NCBI GenBank assembly: GCA_014584345.1
Contig: JACTNB010000024.1
Coordinates: 248,001 to 312,000, forward strand
DNA from: Planctomycetota bacterium
GTDB taxonomy: Bacteria; Planctomycetota; Planctomycetia; Planctomycetales; Planctomycetaceae
Direction: 5' to 3'
Length of the DNA: 64,000 nt
The notes under the pieces are model-generated. The model searched no databases, was not told the DNA's origin, and saw only the letters and a list, made by a program, of their open reading frames with translations. The translations under genes and the position numbers were made by a program. This document shows, piece after piece, positions 28,093 through 37,922 of this stretch (positions are counted from its first letter, which is position 1; each line of letters opens with the position of its first letter).

Positions 28093-28412
28093 GGCAAGTC
28101 CGGGCAGATTCGCGCTTGGGGGTAGAGGCTGTGAATTGATAAATGACGGCAGCAAGTTGCCACTTCATGACGGGGTTCGGTTGCTCCGTGGAGACCACAG
28201 CAATGGTACGCAAAGCGTGCCCTGCGAAAAAATTCGCCGCCGCGCACCGGACCCGGGCTTGGTTGGGCGGTGCGAACCGCCGGTTGTCAATTTGACAAAC
28301 GCGGAACATCTCTTGCTGGCGTGGGGGAGGAGATTTACATTTCCGGCCCTGCCTGCTCGCGCGGGAGTGTGGTCTTTTCTCTGGTGACTTAATGACATTT
28401 CGAGGTAAAGCG
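28093..28412 (+). other. Upstream region of parB
   Basis: Holds a copy of the GGTACGCA..GCGTGCCCTGCG palindrome (28204-28226) and the ribosome site of parB (GAGG before ATG 28413). No parA frame and no other gene is seen. Confidence 0.55.
28204..28226 (+). repeat. Dispersed GGTACGCA-type palindrome, copy 1
   Basis: GGTACGCAAAGCGTGCCCTGCG: GGTACGC pairs with GCGTGCC around AAA, with trailer CTGCG. Relatives are at 30.74, 50.93 and 62.85 kb, always between genes. Confidence 0.7.
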
Positions 28413-29414
28413 ATGGACGAACAACAGACCCAGGATTTTCAGCCAGAGCCGAATTATTCTCCCGAGGATCAAATTCCGGAAGTTGTCCCCCGGCGCCGCT
28501 TGGGACGGGGACTGGAAGCTCTGTTGGGAGGAGGAGGCCCGGCGAACGAGCCCCACGGTCACGAGGGGGGAGACACCCCGCGCGAGACCGAAGCAGCGGG
28601 CTGGAACGAAATTGCCATCGATCGCATTCAGCGAAATCCGCTGCAGCCGCGCAAGATTTTCGACAAGGAATCGCTCGACGAACTTGCAGCGAGTGTCCGC
28701 AAGCATGGCGTGTTGCAGCCGGTCATCGTGCGGGAGTATGGTGAAAACTACGAGCTGATTGCCGGCGAACGGCGCTGGCTGGCCGCGAAACAGGCCGGGC
28801 TGGCCACCGTTCCCTGCCGGGTCGTCGATGTCATCGACAAAACCGCCATCGAGTTCGCTTTCGAAGAGAACATGAAGCGGAAGGATTTGAGCGACCTGGA
28901 AAAAGCCCAGGCATTCCACGATTACATCGAGGTATTCGAAAGTTCGATCGAGGAACTGGCCCGGCAACTAAGCATGAGCCGCAGCGCGGTCAGCAATACG
29001 ATCCGCCTGCTGGAGCTGCCGGTTCCCGTGAAGAATGCCTTGCAGGAAAACAAATTGAATGCCGGTCATGCCCGGGCCTTGCTGGCACTGAAGGAGGAAT
29101 CGCAGCAACTCGAACTGGCGCAGCGGATCCAGCGGGAACAACTCAACGTTCGCAAAACCGAGCAGATCGTGAAGGAAATGCAGGGGCGAGAAGTTGCGAT
29201 TCCGGTGGATAAGCCGCTGCTGCAGCCGCGCGTGGAACTCTCCAATCATCTGCTCTCGTTGCAGGATCAACTCCGAAGCGCGATCGGCGTGAAGGTGGAA
29301 TTCAAGTTGAAGACGCAGGATTCCGGCCAGGTGCTGCTGCACTTCCAGAACCAGCACGATTTCGACCGCATCCTGGAAACGCTGCAGAATTCGTCGCAGT
29401 CGCGAGCGGCTTGA
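28413..29414 (+). CDS. parB: Chromosome partitioning protein ParB
   Basis: 333 residues. After an acidic N-terminus comes RRLGRGLEALLGGG (typical ParB ParA-activating segment). Then the ParB/Srx nuclease-fold domain with NPLQPRKIF, SVRKHGVLQPVIVRE and the CTP-binding GERRWLAAK, and the helix-turn-helix with LARQLSMSRSAVSNTIRLLELP. The C-terminal dimerisation part is leucine- and glutamine-rich. ParB spreads around parS and loads SMC for chromosome segregation. Sites GTTTCACGTGAAAC lie on both sides (28.07 and 29.49 kb). GAGG precedes ATG 28413; a less likely start is ATG 28392. No parA is adjacent. Confidence 0.97.
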   Translation: MDEQQTQDFQPEPNYSPEDQIPEVVPRRRLGRGLEALLGGGGPANEPHGHEGGDTPRETEAAGWNEIAIDRIQRNPLQPRKIFDKESLDELAASVRKHGVLQPVIVREYGENYELIAGERRWLAAKQAGLATVPCRVVDVIDKTAIEFAFEENMKRKDLSDLEKAQAFHDYIEVFESSIEELARQLSMSRSAVSNTIRLLELPVPVKNALQENKLNAGHARALLALKEESQQLELAQRIQREQLNVRKTEQIVKEMQGREVAIPVDKPLLQPRVELSNHLLSLQDQLRSAIGVKVEFKLKTQDSGQVLLHFQNQHDFDRILETLQNSSQSRAA

Positions 29415-29441
29415 GACCGTCTTGCATGTTGCATCCTTCAG

Positions 29442-29475
29442 GCAGGCTCGAGCATTATGCCGAGTCTGCTTTTTT
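29442..29475 (+). terminator. Rho-independent terminator of parB
   Basis: GCAGGCTCG pairs with CGAGTCTGC (one G-U pair) around a 10-base loop, followed by six Ts. It lies 28 bases after the parB stop and before the second parS site. Confidence 0.85.
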
Positions 29476-29492
29476 GAGGGGGCAGCCGGAGA

Positions 29493-29510
29493 CCGTTTCA
29501 CGTGAAACGG
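29493..29510. promoter_or_regulatory. parS site 2
   Basis: Second GTTTCACGTGAAAC core (29495-29508), here extended to the 18-base palindrome CCGTTTCACGTGAAACGG. It lies between the parB terminator and the rhomboid gene. Confidence 0.93.
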
Positions 29511-29709
29511 AGCAGGGGATCGGGACTACGCAACGGGGAAAGAGGGGAGTCTGCCCCTGGGAAACGAGAATTCCCCTCGGCGAATGTTCGTTCTCCGACT
29601 ATGATGGTCTGTCAGAGGGGATCGGGAAGATCTCGCCAGACTCCGGGCCTGCGGGTTCGGCATGGGCCGGACCGTTTTCCGTCAGTGATCGATTATAAGA
29701 TGTGGTTGC

Positions 29710-30588
29710 ATGGGAATTGAAAACCGAGATTATTACCGCGACGAGGAACGCCGGGCCCGGATGCAGGCAGGGCTGCCTTCCGTGAATTCCTGGCCCGTGT
29801 GGCAGCGGCTGGTGAGTATCACCTTCCTGGTGTTCGTAATGCAGTTGCTGTTTGCGGGGTTCACGAGCTGGTTCAGTCTTTCCGCGCGGGACGTATTTCA
29901 GCATGGCCAGGTCTGGCGATTGCTGACGTATGCTTTTCTGCATGCCCCTCAGGATATCTTTCACATTCTGTTCAACATGCTGCTGCTGTATTTTTTTGGT
30001 CGGCGGCTGGAATCGATGTATGGCTCGCGGGAATTCGGGTTGTTTTATTGCGTCAGTGCCGTCTTCGCGGGGATCTGCTTTCTGGGCTTCGATCTGTATT
30101 TTCACGATCTGGCCAGTGCGATTGGTGCCTCCGGCGCGGTGATAGCAGTGACGATTTTGTACGCGTTGCACTTTCCACACGAACGGATTTACCTGTGGGG
30201 CCTGATTGCCGTCGAGATGCGCTGGCTGGCCGCCTTTATTCTGATCATCGATTTACATCCGGTGCTGCTGCAATTGGGAGGAGGCCAGTCGCTCGATCAG
30301 GTGGCCCACACCGCCCATCTGGGGGGAGCGTTATTCGCCTGGTTATATTACACCCGCGCGCTGCGTCTTTCCCGCTGGCTGACATGGCCCCAGGAATGGC
30401 GCATCCTGCGGGGCGGGTCCCGGCACACCCGGTTGAAGGTGTATCGGGGAGATCTGGACGAGAATCTCGACGGAGAAGTCGATCGGATTCTGGCCAAGAT
30501 TCAGGAACAGGGTGAATCCAGTCTCAGCGATGCCGAACGCCGCACCCTGCAAAAGGCCAGCGAACGCTACAAGAATCGCAACTCTTGA
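29710..30588 (+). CDS. Rhomboid-family intramembrane serine protease
   Basis: 292 residues with about six membrane helices. The catalytic dyad is present: Ser141 in GASGAV and His203 in AHTAHLGG. The helix-2 motif HxxxN is His85-x3-Asn89 in FHILFN, and an FVMQLL helix and an FGRRLE loop precede the core. Rhomboids cut membrane proteins within the lipid bilayer. After the core, a soluble C-terminal part (about 235-292) with RGDLDENLDGEVDRILAKIQEQGESSLSDAER matches the tail found in many bacterial rhomboids (DUF6576-like). Position beside parB suggests no link. Confidence 0.93.
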   Translation: MGIENRDYYRDEERRARMQAGLPSVNSWPVWQRLVSITFLVFVMQLLFAGFTSWFSLSARDVFQHGQVWRLLTYAFLHAPQDIFHILFNMLLLYFFGRRLESMYGSREFGLFYCVSAVFAGICFLGFDLYFHDLASAIGASGAVIAVTILYALHFPHERIYLWGLIAVEMRWLAAFILIIDLHPVLLQLGGGQSLDQVAHTAHLGGALFAWLYYTRALRLSRWLTWPQEWRILRGGSRHTRLKVYRGDLDENLDGEVDRILAKIQEQGESSLSDAERRTLQKASERYKNRNS

Positions 30589-30739
30589 GGCACGTTGTTC
30601 CGAAGAGCCGCGACCGCCACGGCGCGTTGATTTAATGTCCGCCAGGGCTCTGGTCAAGCAGCGGGCTATTCGTGGGCCGTACCGCGTGGAACACTCGGCC
30701 GCCGTGGCATCCCGTTGGGTGGAACAGACCATGCAGTAA

Positions 30740-30763
30740 ATGGTGCGCAGAGCGCACCCTGCG
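30740..30763 (+). repeat. Dispersed GGTACGCA-type palindrome, copy 2
   Basis: GGTGCGCAGAGCGCACCCTGCG: GGTGCGC pairs with GCGCACC. Compared with copy 1 the arms carry a compensating change at the fourth position (A-T became G-C). Confidence 0.7.
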
Positions 30764-30779
30764 CCATCGTTGGTGGGTC

Positions 30780-31775
<996 letters not shown>

Positions 31776-32290
31776 GTTTGAGCGTCACTTCATTAGATTC
31801 GTACTACGTTGCTTCGGTTCCGTTACCGGGAAGAGCCTCCGCGGCGCATAGACCCTCCAAGCAGCCCGGCTGCGGAATGCCGGGATTTGGACCGCCCGGC
31901 AGCGCCATGAGAAATCCATACCGATTCCACTAGATTGTATGCGGTTTGGCCGAGTCCGACAAAAGAGATCCCGACCTCCCCACACGGAGTTTACTGAATA
32001 ATTCCGGCAAGGCCAGCGCGGAATCCCCTCGACGGGAAATCCACATGCGGCGAGCGGCACGAAACCGGACAGCCGCGAACCAGGCCACGCGGGCAGAATA
32101 CAAGGCGACACCCGTGGCGACTGTGCGGATTATGCGAGCCGATGGGGGTCGGGGGCGAGGAAAAAGCAGACCGAACTTCGTGCCGGTCGATCTTGGGCGA
32201 GAAACGTGACGTAGGGTTGAAGGCGGTATAATCCCGTGATTGCCTGCGTATCAAAACATGGTGGATCGGTTTAGAAAGCGAGGGAGCAGC
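31776..32290. other. Gene-free stretch upstream of gpsA and the 32.3-kb gene
   Basis: About 515 bases with divergent promoters expected. A TATAAT hexamer at 32227-32232 lies 58 bases before the next start codon, but its -35 partner (GTGACG-like) is weak. No repeat or RNA feature recognised. Confidence 0.45.
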
Positions 32291-32530
32291 ATGGCTACGG
32301 TATTTGGCAGCCAGGAACAATTCGTGGATCGCCGTTCGCGTTCAACGGGAGATGAACAGTATGAAGGTCTGAACCGTCGCCAGTTCAGCAACTCCTACAA
32401 CAGCGGACGGCCGGAAGTGGATGAACTGGCCCGGGCAGTCGATCAGTACAAATTGCAGCACCGTCGACGTTTCATCACCTATGAGGAATTGTACGACGTA
32501 ATGTCTCAACTGGGATATCACAAGGATTGA
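32291..32530 (+). CDS. Small conserved protein of unknown function
   Basis: 79 residues, soluble and charged. The first part (FGSQEQFVDRRSRS, NRRQFSNSYNSGRPEVDELARAVDQYKLQ) is Arg- and Gln-rich. The end RRRFITYEELYDVMSQLGYHKD is the most ordered stretch and looks like a short helix-helix motif. GGGAG lies 8 bases before ATG 32291; the frame is open slightly upstream without support. Close homologues are expected in planctomycetes, but no function is known to me. Confidence 0.68.
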   Translation: MATVFGSQEQFVDRRSRSTGDEQYEGLNRRQFSNSYNSGRPEVDELARAVDQYKLQHRRRFITYEELYDVMSQLGYHKD

Positions 32531-32548
32531 ATCCCGCGCGGTCCCCCT

Positions 32549-34882
32549 TCAGGTTCCCGGGAGGACGGGGAAAATCTGCGTGGTGATGAAATACTCCTTG
32601 CCGTCTCGCGTGATGATCAACTCGGGCGCCCAACGGTCGATTTCCGCGCGGTGCCCGGGTGAAAGGGACCGGGCGTCCTGAAGGAACGGCGTGTTTTCCA
32701 GGGGGGGGGCGATCAATCCCCGTTGCCGCAGCTCGTCGAAGCGGCGCGGCGTGACGTAGTCGGTGTATCCATAGGTGGTGCGGTATCGCAGAATTTCCTG
32801 CCAATTGACGAGGATTTCCGTAATCTCCCGTTTGTGAAACAGATCGCGCAGGGCATGTGTCTCGCGGAGTTCCCACTCCCCTTCGGGGCGGTTGCGATCG
32901 ACAACGCCCGTCCATTCCGCCAGCAGACTGCGATCGAAAACCGTGTTGTATACATACGGGAACGTGGCGTCGAACAGTTCCGCCTCCCCCACGCTCAGCA
33001 CGGTTCCCGGCCGGTTACGCTTGTATTCGTTGAGAAAGACGAGTTCGGGCGACGTGATCCCCGCGGTGATTTGCCGAGCCGCGTTCAAGTCGATCACGTA
33101 GGCGTTGTACCCGCAGAGCGCCGTGGTGATAAACGCCAGATTATAAACCAGGGTAGGGGCCAGGGTCGCGCACAGGGCCAGCCGGGAACGCTGCATCAGC
33201 CACCAAGCGCCACAAGCAGCCAGGCAGCTGGCGGCAGGCAACAGCGGAACCCAGAAACGATCGATGCGATGCGTCAAGGCCCACCAGGTGATAAACAGCC
33301 AGGCCAGATACAGCCCGATCCAGCGCAGGGCCCGGACTTCGCGATAACAGCCCAGGAAACCGAGCAGGCCGAAGCCAAGTATCAATGGGGACTGCCAGTC
33401 ATTCACCGTCGTGACATCAACAAAGCTGGTCCAGAGATGCCCCAGCCGGTGATGATCGGGGCTGTGCCCCCGCTTCCATTTTGCGTTCAGGGAATCGTCC
33501 CAGTCCGTTCCGCCGAACACGGAATACAGCAGCGGATAGACGGGGTTACCGGTTTCCGCCAGATTCTTGGCCAGCCAGGGACCAAAACTGGCGAGAGTTC
33601 CCGCCAGGAACAGGACCGCCAGCAGCAGAAACTCGCGCGGCGTCCGCTGTCCCTGGCGCACGGCGCACAGGCTGGCGGCTCCGAGAAACAGGCTCAGCGG
33701 AATTGTCACGGAGATGAGCCCGGGATACTTGCAGGCTGCGGCACTTCCCGCCAGGAAGCCGCACAGCAGCATGGAGGCAGACGAAAGTTTCTTGCGCTGC
33801 ACCTGCTCAATGGCAATGGCGGCGGCCAGGAGGGTGGCAGCCAGATACAGCGAAAGGCCTCCCTCGGTGTAGGCGATGATCGAAATGCGATAGGTCCAGG
33901 GAATCGACAGATGGATGATGGCGGCCAGCCACCCCGCGGTGCTTCCCAGCCAGCGCCGCACGAGCACTCCCGTGAGCAGCGCGGTCAGCGGGGCAAATCC
34001 GCATAAAATCGTTTTCCCCGCCACCGCGCCCCAGTACCAGTCTCCGTAAAGCACCATCCCGGTCAGGGTCAGCATTTCGGTGAGGAAGGGGAAACTGGTG
34101 TAAACATTGTGAGGCAGGAATTGAATTTGCCCGGCCAGGAAATACTCCTTGGGGCCGCCGAAGTGATATTCCTTCACGTCGAAATCGACCGAGGGGAGCA
34201 TGGCCCCCAGCAGGAGGGTAACCAGAAACGGGGCCACGATCAGGCTTCCCCAGACCCTCGGTGAGCCGATGCGGAACGTGGCTTGCGACCATTTATAATA
34301 TTTCAGCAGCAGCCAGGATTTCATACGACCTTTCCAGGCAGCCACACCTCCAGCCGCACGGGCATGCTGCCAGGCCCAGAACAGGATGATCAAACCGTAG
34401 GCGCACAGAAAAACGATTCGATCCAGCAGGCCCAGCAAACCGAGCAGCAAGGTCAGCAGGGAAATCACGGAGAGTCCCGCGGCCAGCGCGAGCGCATGCC
34501 ATTCCAGCCTTCCGAACTCCTTGATTTTCGCGGAAAAAACGTGCAGCAACCCGGTCCCGGTCAGGTAGGCCATGCCATAGATGAACCCGGCTATCAGCAG
34601 GAAACCGGCCCGTTGCGGCAGATAGCGCAGCCCTGCGGGAGGGGCATCCGGTTCGCGAATCGGCAAGAGATCATCCAGCAGAATAGTGCCGACATTTTCC
34701 CACACCAGCCAACGCGTCGGGCGATTGCCATCGGACATGACCTGGGCATTAGGCAACGTCTGAGAGAAGAAAATCACTTGGAACCAGAGCAGCCAACCCA
34801 GGGCGAGCGCGACGCGGCCCCACTCCTTCCAGGAACTTTTCGCGGAAAGTCGATTCACATTGTCTTGTGACATGGGAGCCAT
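32549..34882 (-). CDS. Polytopic glycosyltransferase-like membrane protein (GT39/ArnT-like)
   Basis: 777 residues with about 12 or more hydrophobic helices in the first 580 residues, then a soluble C-terminal domain with AGITSPELVFLNEYKRNRPG, DATFPYVYN, and EITEILVNWQEILRYRTTYGYTDY. In the first loop, DFDVKEYHFGGPKEYFLAGQ holds the Asp/Glu pair expected of GT-C enzymes that use a lipid-linked sugar donor. The protein is likely an undecaprenyl- or dolichyl-like phosphate-sugar transferase of the inner membrane. The start is placed at MAPMSQDN because the longer frame runs through the tRNA-Gln gene. The call is fold-level; acceptor unknown. Confidence 0.78.
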   Translation of the reverse strand: MAPMSQDNVNRLSAKSSWKEWGRVALALGWLLWFQVIFFSQTLPNAQVMSDGNRPTRWLVWENVGTILLDDLLPIREPDAPPAGLRYLPQRAGFLLIAGFIYGMAYLTGTGLLHVFSAKIKEFGRLEWHALALAAGLSVISLLTLLLGLLGLLDRIVFLCAYGLIILFWAWQHARAAGGVAAWKGRMKSWLLLKYYKWSQATFRIGSPRVWGSLIVAPFLVTLLLGAMLPSVDFDVKEYHFGGPKEYFLAGQIQFLPHNVYTSFPFLTEMLTLTGMVLYGDWYWGAVAGKTILCGFAPLTALLTGVLVRRWLGSTAGWLAAIIHLSIPWTYRISIIAYTEGGLSLYLAATLLAAAIAIEQVQRKKLSSASMLLCGFLAGSAAACKYPGLISVTIPLSLFLGAASLCAVRQGQRTPREFLLLAVLFLAGTLASFGPWLAKNLAETGNPVYPLLYSVFGGTDWDDSLNAKWKRGHSPDHHRLGHLWTSFVDVTTVNDWQSPLILGFGLLGFLGCYREVRALRWIGLYLAWLFITWWALTHRIDRFWVPLLPAASCLAACGAWWLMQRSRLALCATLAPTLVYNLAFITTALCGYNAYVIDLNAARQITAGITSPELVFLNEYKRNRPGTVLSVGEAELFDATFPYVYNTVFDRSLLAEWTGVVDRNRPEGEWELRETHALRDLFHKREITEILVNWQEILRYRTTYGYTDYVTPRRFDELRQRGLIAPPLENTPFLQDARSLSPGHRAEIDRWAPELIITRDGKEYFITTQIFPVLPGT

Positions 34883-35026
34883 GACGGGTGAAAGCGGTCC
34901 GCCGCGAAGGGGTAGCCGAAACGCGATGCGGCCCTGGGCGAAAAGGGCGAATTGAATGTTCGGCGCGTAAAAAAACCGGTCGGCGACCGGTCCTGTTCCG
35001 AGCAACGAATCCATCTGTTTTGAAGT

Positions 35027-35097
<71 letters not shown>

Positions 35098-35283
35098 CCC
35101 CGGTAGAGAAGATCTCCACGAGAAACCGAATTTTAGAATTGCGGTTCCATTCTGACAAGTCCAGCGCGGGACCGGTTCACGGAATCGACGCTGCTGCCCG
35201 GCGGCCAAGGGAGATTTCTCGTCCGCGCACGGTGATTCTCATGCCCTCCGCCCCCCGATCAAGCGGAATCCGGGGGCAGACTA

Positions 35284-36387
35284 TCAGCGATTCTCCGGGA
35301 GAGTGCGGGGCGTGAATCGCGAAATCCAGATGAACGGACGATCATTTTCGTCCACGCGAATTTCCTGGGTCAGTTTGATCTGTGCGAGAATCGTACGCAG
35401 GCACAGGCTCCAGGACGTCCGTTTGCGGGGAAAATTGATGACGAGCCGTTGCGGGTCGATATTCAGGGATTCGAGCGACAGGGGATCGAGCAGGATCTTC
35501 AGTTCCGTTTCCTTCTCGACTTGAGGCATCAGTTCGGAGAGCAGCGTTTGTTCGACGCCGATCGGACGAGCCGTAAACATTTTTTCCGCCAAGGCCAGCC
35601 GCTTCAGACCCAGTGGATCGGGATCCCAGCCGATCGGCCAGACATGCGCGTCTTCCGCTTGGGGGTCAATTCCGAGCACGATGGATTCATCGGGCAGGCG
35701 TCGGGGGGCGAAGGAGAGACCGTAGCCGCGCAAAACGATGGCCAGCGCGGTTCCCTTGGCGAACTCGCGCAGATCGTGCGGGACCGCGGGGAGGTTCGGT
35801 TGGGCAGCCAGTTGTTCACGTGTCTCCGCGGAAAACCGCAGGGGAAACTCCGCTGGGAGTTCCAACGCACGAATGGCCTCGGTGAGGGAGAGCCCGGCCG
35901 TTTCCTGAACGACCGGTTGCCGCATCAGGGCATGCAGGCGATCGAACTCGGCTTTTTGCAGACCCCACAAGGGCTGTCCCTCGGGCGCGCCCTGGGCACC
36001 GTACGTCCGCAGGTCCTCGATCCATTCGGTCAATTTGGCAACGTCATGCACGCTGAACTTGCGATCGGGAAAGACAATCAGGCCACTCCGATCGAGTTGT
36101 CCGATGACTTTGACGCGGCGGGTTGTGCCGAAGATTTGTTGATCGACGCCTGCCTTGTCATTGAAGGCGGGTTGTCGGATGCGGAGCGGGACATTCAGCT
36201 TTGCGAAAACTTCGGCCCATTCCTGGGCCGCCACGCCATTGGGGCGCTCGCGCGGGAGCAGGATATCGAATTGCAGTTCGGTCGTGAGGCGTTCCGCAAC
36301 CGGTTGCTGGGCGGCAGCGGGAGTCGGCAGCAGACAGTTGCCCCAGACGAGTAGACCAGCCAGGCAAACAGACAGGTTATGTTTCAT
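35284..36387 (-). CDS. Secreted protein of unknown function (STN/secretin-domain-like)
   Basis: 367 residues with a signal peptide (residues 1 to about 27, cleavage after PAAA). The mature protein is mixed alpha/beta. It contains LTEWIEDLRTYGAQGAPEGQPLWGL in the middle, then repeats of a short strand-helix motif (LSLTEAIRALELPAEFPLRFS; KEFAKGTALAIVLRGYGLSF; and TSWSLCLRTILAQIKLTQEIRVDENDRPFIWIS at the end). The last resembles STN/secretin-like small domains found in many planctomycete exported proteins. No catalytic motif. ATG 36387 preferred over GTG 36393. Function unknown. Confidence 0.72.
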   Translation of the reverse strand: MKHNLSVCLAGLLVWGNCLLPTPAAAQQPVAERLTTELQFDILLPRERPNGVAAQEWAEVFAKLNVPLRIRQPAFNDKAGVDQQIFGTTRRVKVIGQLDRSGLIVFPDRKFSVHDVAKLTEWIEDLRTYGAQGAPEGQPLWGLQKAEFDRLHALMRQPVVQETAGLSLTEAIRALELPAEFPLRFSAETREQLAAQPNLPAVPHDLREFAKGTALAIVLRGYGLSFAPRRLPDESIVLGIDPQAEDAHVWPIGWDPDPLGLKRLALAEKMFTARPIGVEQTLLSELMPQVEKETELKILLDPLSLESLNIDPQRLVINFPRKRTSWSLCLRTILAQIKLTQEIRVDENDRPFIWISRFTPRTLPENR

Positions 36388-36756
36388 GACCACGCGGACC
36401 GGTAGAAAGGGAGTTCAGGATCATGGACCCTTTGTTCATCTTATGCGGGACGATCCGCCGCCGACAAGAGGGGATCAGGGCGGTCCGCCTGCGTCTCCCC
36501 CCTACTGGAGCGTGCAACCTTCCGCGCGTGATCGGCAATGGTCAAAAAAAATGAAGATCAGGCCATCAAGCCCCGTGATTCGAACTAAAGTTGAGATTCA
36601 GGGTCGGGAATCGTCCGTGGTTTATTGTTGTGGCCCGGGACAGGTCGTCGGACGGTCGTTCCCGGGGTTCAAGGAGGAATGCACGGCTACGTGGGCAACG
36701 AGTTAACAGCCGCGCGATTCCTGCTTGGGTATCGTCACTCATCACGGGGAGAAGCG
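36388..36756. other. Divergent upstream region, no gene seen
   Basis: 369 bases between the secreted protein and the DUF1570 gene. Longer frames here are AT-poor and lack ribosome sites. GGGGAGAAGCG immediately before ATG 36757 serves the DUF1570 gene. Confidence 0.45.
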
Positions 36757-37881
36757 ATGCGGCTCGCATTATTTTTTACGATTCTGCTGATCGTAGCGAA
36801 TGAGTTCCCGCAGGCTACCCAGGCTGCCAGCCCGCTGATCGAGATCGTGACGGAGCAGGGGACCTATCGGGGCCGAAATGCCGCGCACGATGCCCATGTC
36901 TGCTGGCTGATGGAACAGGACGGACGACTGGTGCGGATTGAGTTGTCTCAGGTGCGGAGTTTTCGCGAGGTCTCGTCGAGGTTTGTGCCTTGCTCCTCTT
37001 CGGAATTGCGGACAGCGCTCGTGAAGGAATTCGGGCGAGGCTACGAAATCAAGGGGAGCACGCATTACCTGGTCTGCGCGGCGGAGGGGCATGCACAAAG
37101 CTACGCCGACCGCATGGAACGCCTGTATCGAGAGATGTATGTTTACTTGTCCACTCGGGATTTTTCCGTGTCCAAGCCGGAGTTCCCGTTGGTGGCGATT
37201 GTCTTTTCCTCGCAACAGGAATTCGCGGACTACGCCCGCCGGGATGGCATCACACGGATCGCGGGACTGGGGGGGTATTACGAACCCCGCACGAACCGGG
37301 TTGCGTTGTTTGATCCCGCCACCGCCTCACACACTGCGTCTCGGGAGACCTCGTCCGCGGGGCAGGTTTTGGCCCGTGCCGGGGAGCTTTCGGAAAACCT
37401 GGAACGAACATTGATCCACGAAGCTACGCATCAGGTCGCCTTCAATCTCGGCCTGCATTCACGAATTGGCCCTACGCCACGCTGGGTGGTCGAGGGGTTG
37501 GCGATGGTGTTCGAGCATCCGGAGGCCCGCTCGGCTGTCAAGACGGGATCGGCCCGGCAGCGACGAAACCATGAACGGTATGTGTGGTTCGGCAATTACA
37601 CTCAGTCTCGTCGCGGCAGCGGAGGGTTGTCCAGGTTGCTGCAGGATGATCAACTGTTTCAGGCGGCGACCCTCGATGCCTACAGTGAAGCCTGGGCCTT
37701 AAGTTTCTTTCTCATGGAAACCCGCGGGGCGGCCCATGCCCGGTATCTAGCGCTCATAGCGTCCCGCAAACCGCTGGAAGAATATTCCGCCGAAGAACGA
37801 CTGGCCGATTTTCGCGCAATATTTGGCGAAGACCTCGACCGCCTGGAAGTCGAATTTCTGCGCTACATGCAACGCCTGTAG
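36757..37881 (+). CDS. DUF1570 family exported zinc-peptidase-like protein
   Basis: 374 residues with a signal peptide (about 25 residues, cleavage near TQA). The DUF1570 core has the zinc motif HEATH in LIHEATHQVAFNLG, then WVVEGLAMVFEHP with the third ligand Glu, and SEAWALSFFLMET. These are the features of a gluzincin-type peptidase fold. The N-terminal part (ETYRGRNAAHDAHVCWLMEQDG-like, beta-rich) is a common planctomycete addition. Family members are predicted peptidases; no substrate is known. ATG 36757 has GGGGAG upstream; starts further 5' are less likely because they lack a signal peptide. Confidence 0.88.
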   Translation: MRLALFFTILLIVANEFPQATQAASPLIEIVTEQGTYRGRNAAHDAHVCWLMEQDGRLVRIELSQVRSFREVSSRFVPCSSSELRTALVKEFGRGYEIKGSTHYLVCAAEGHAQSYADRMERLYREMYVYLSTRDFSVSKPEFPLVAIVFSSQQEFADYARRDGITRIAGLGGYYEPRTNRVALFDPATASHTASRETSSAGQVLARAGELSENLERTLIHEATHQVAFNLGLHSRIGPTPRWVVEGLAMVFEHPEARSAVKTGSARQRRNHERYVWFGNYTQSRRGSGGLSRLLQDDQLFQAATLDAYSEAWALSFFLMETRGAAHARYLALIASRKPLEEYSAEERLADFRAIFGEDLDRLEVEFLRYMQRL

Positions 37882-37922
37882 GCAAGCGTTTCCGTTGACC
37901 GAGAATGTCAACCCGTGTGGAC

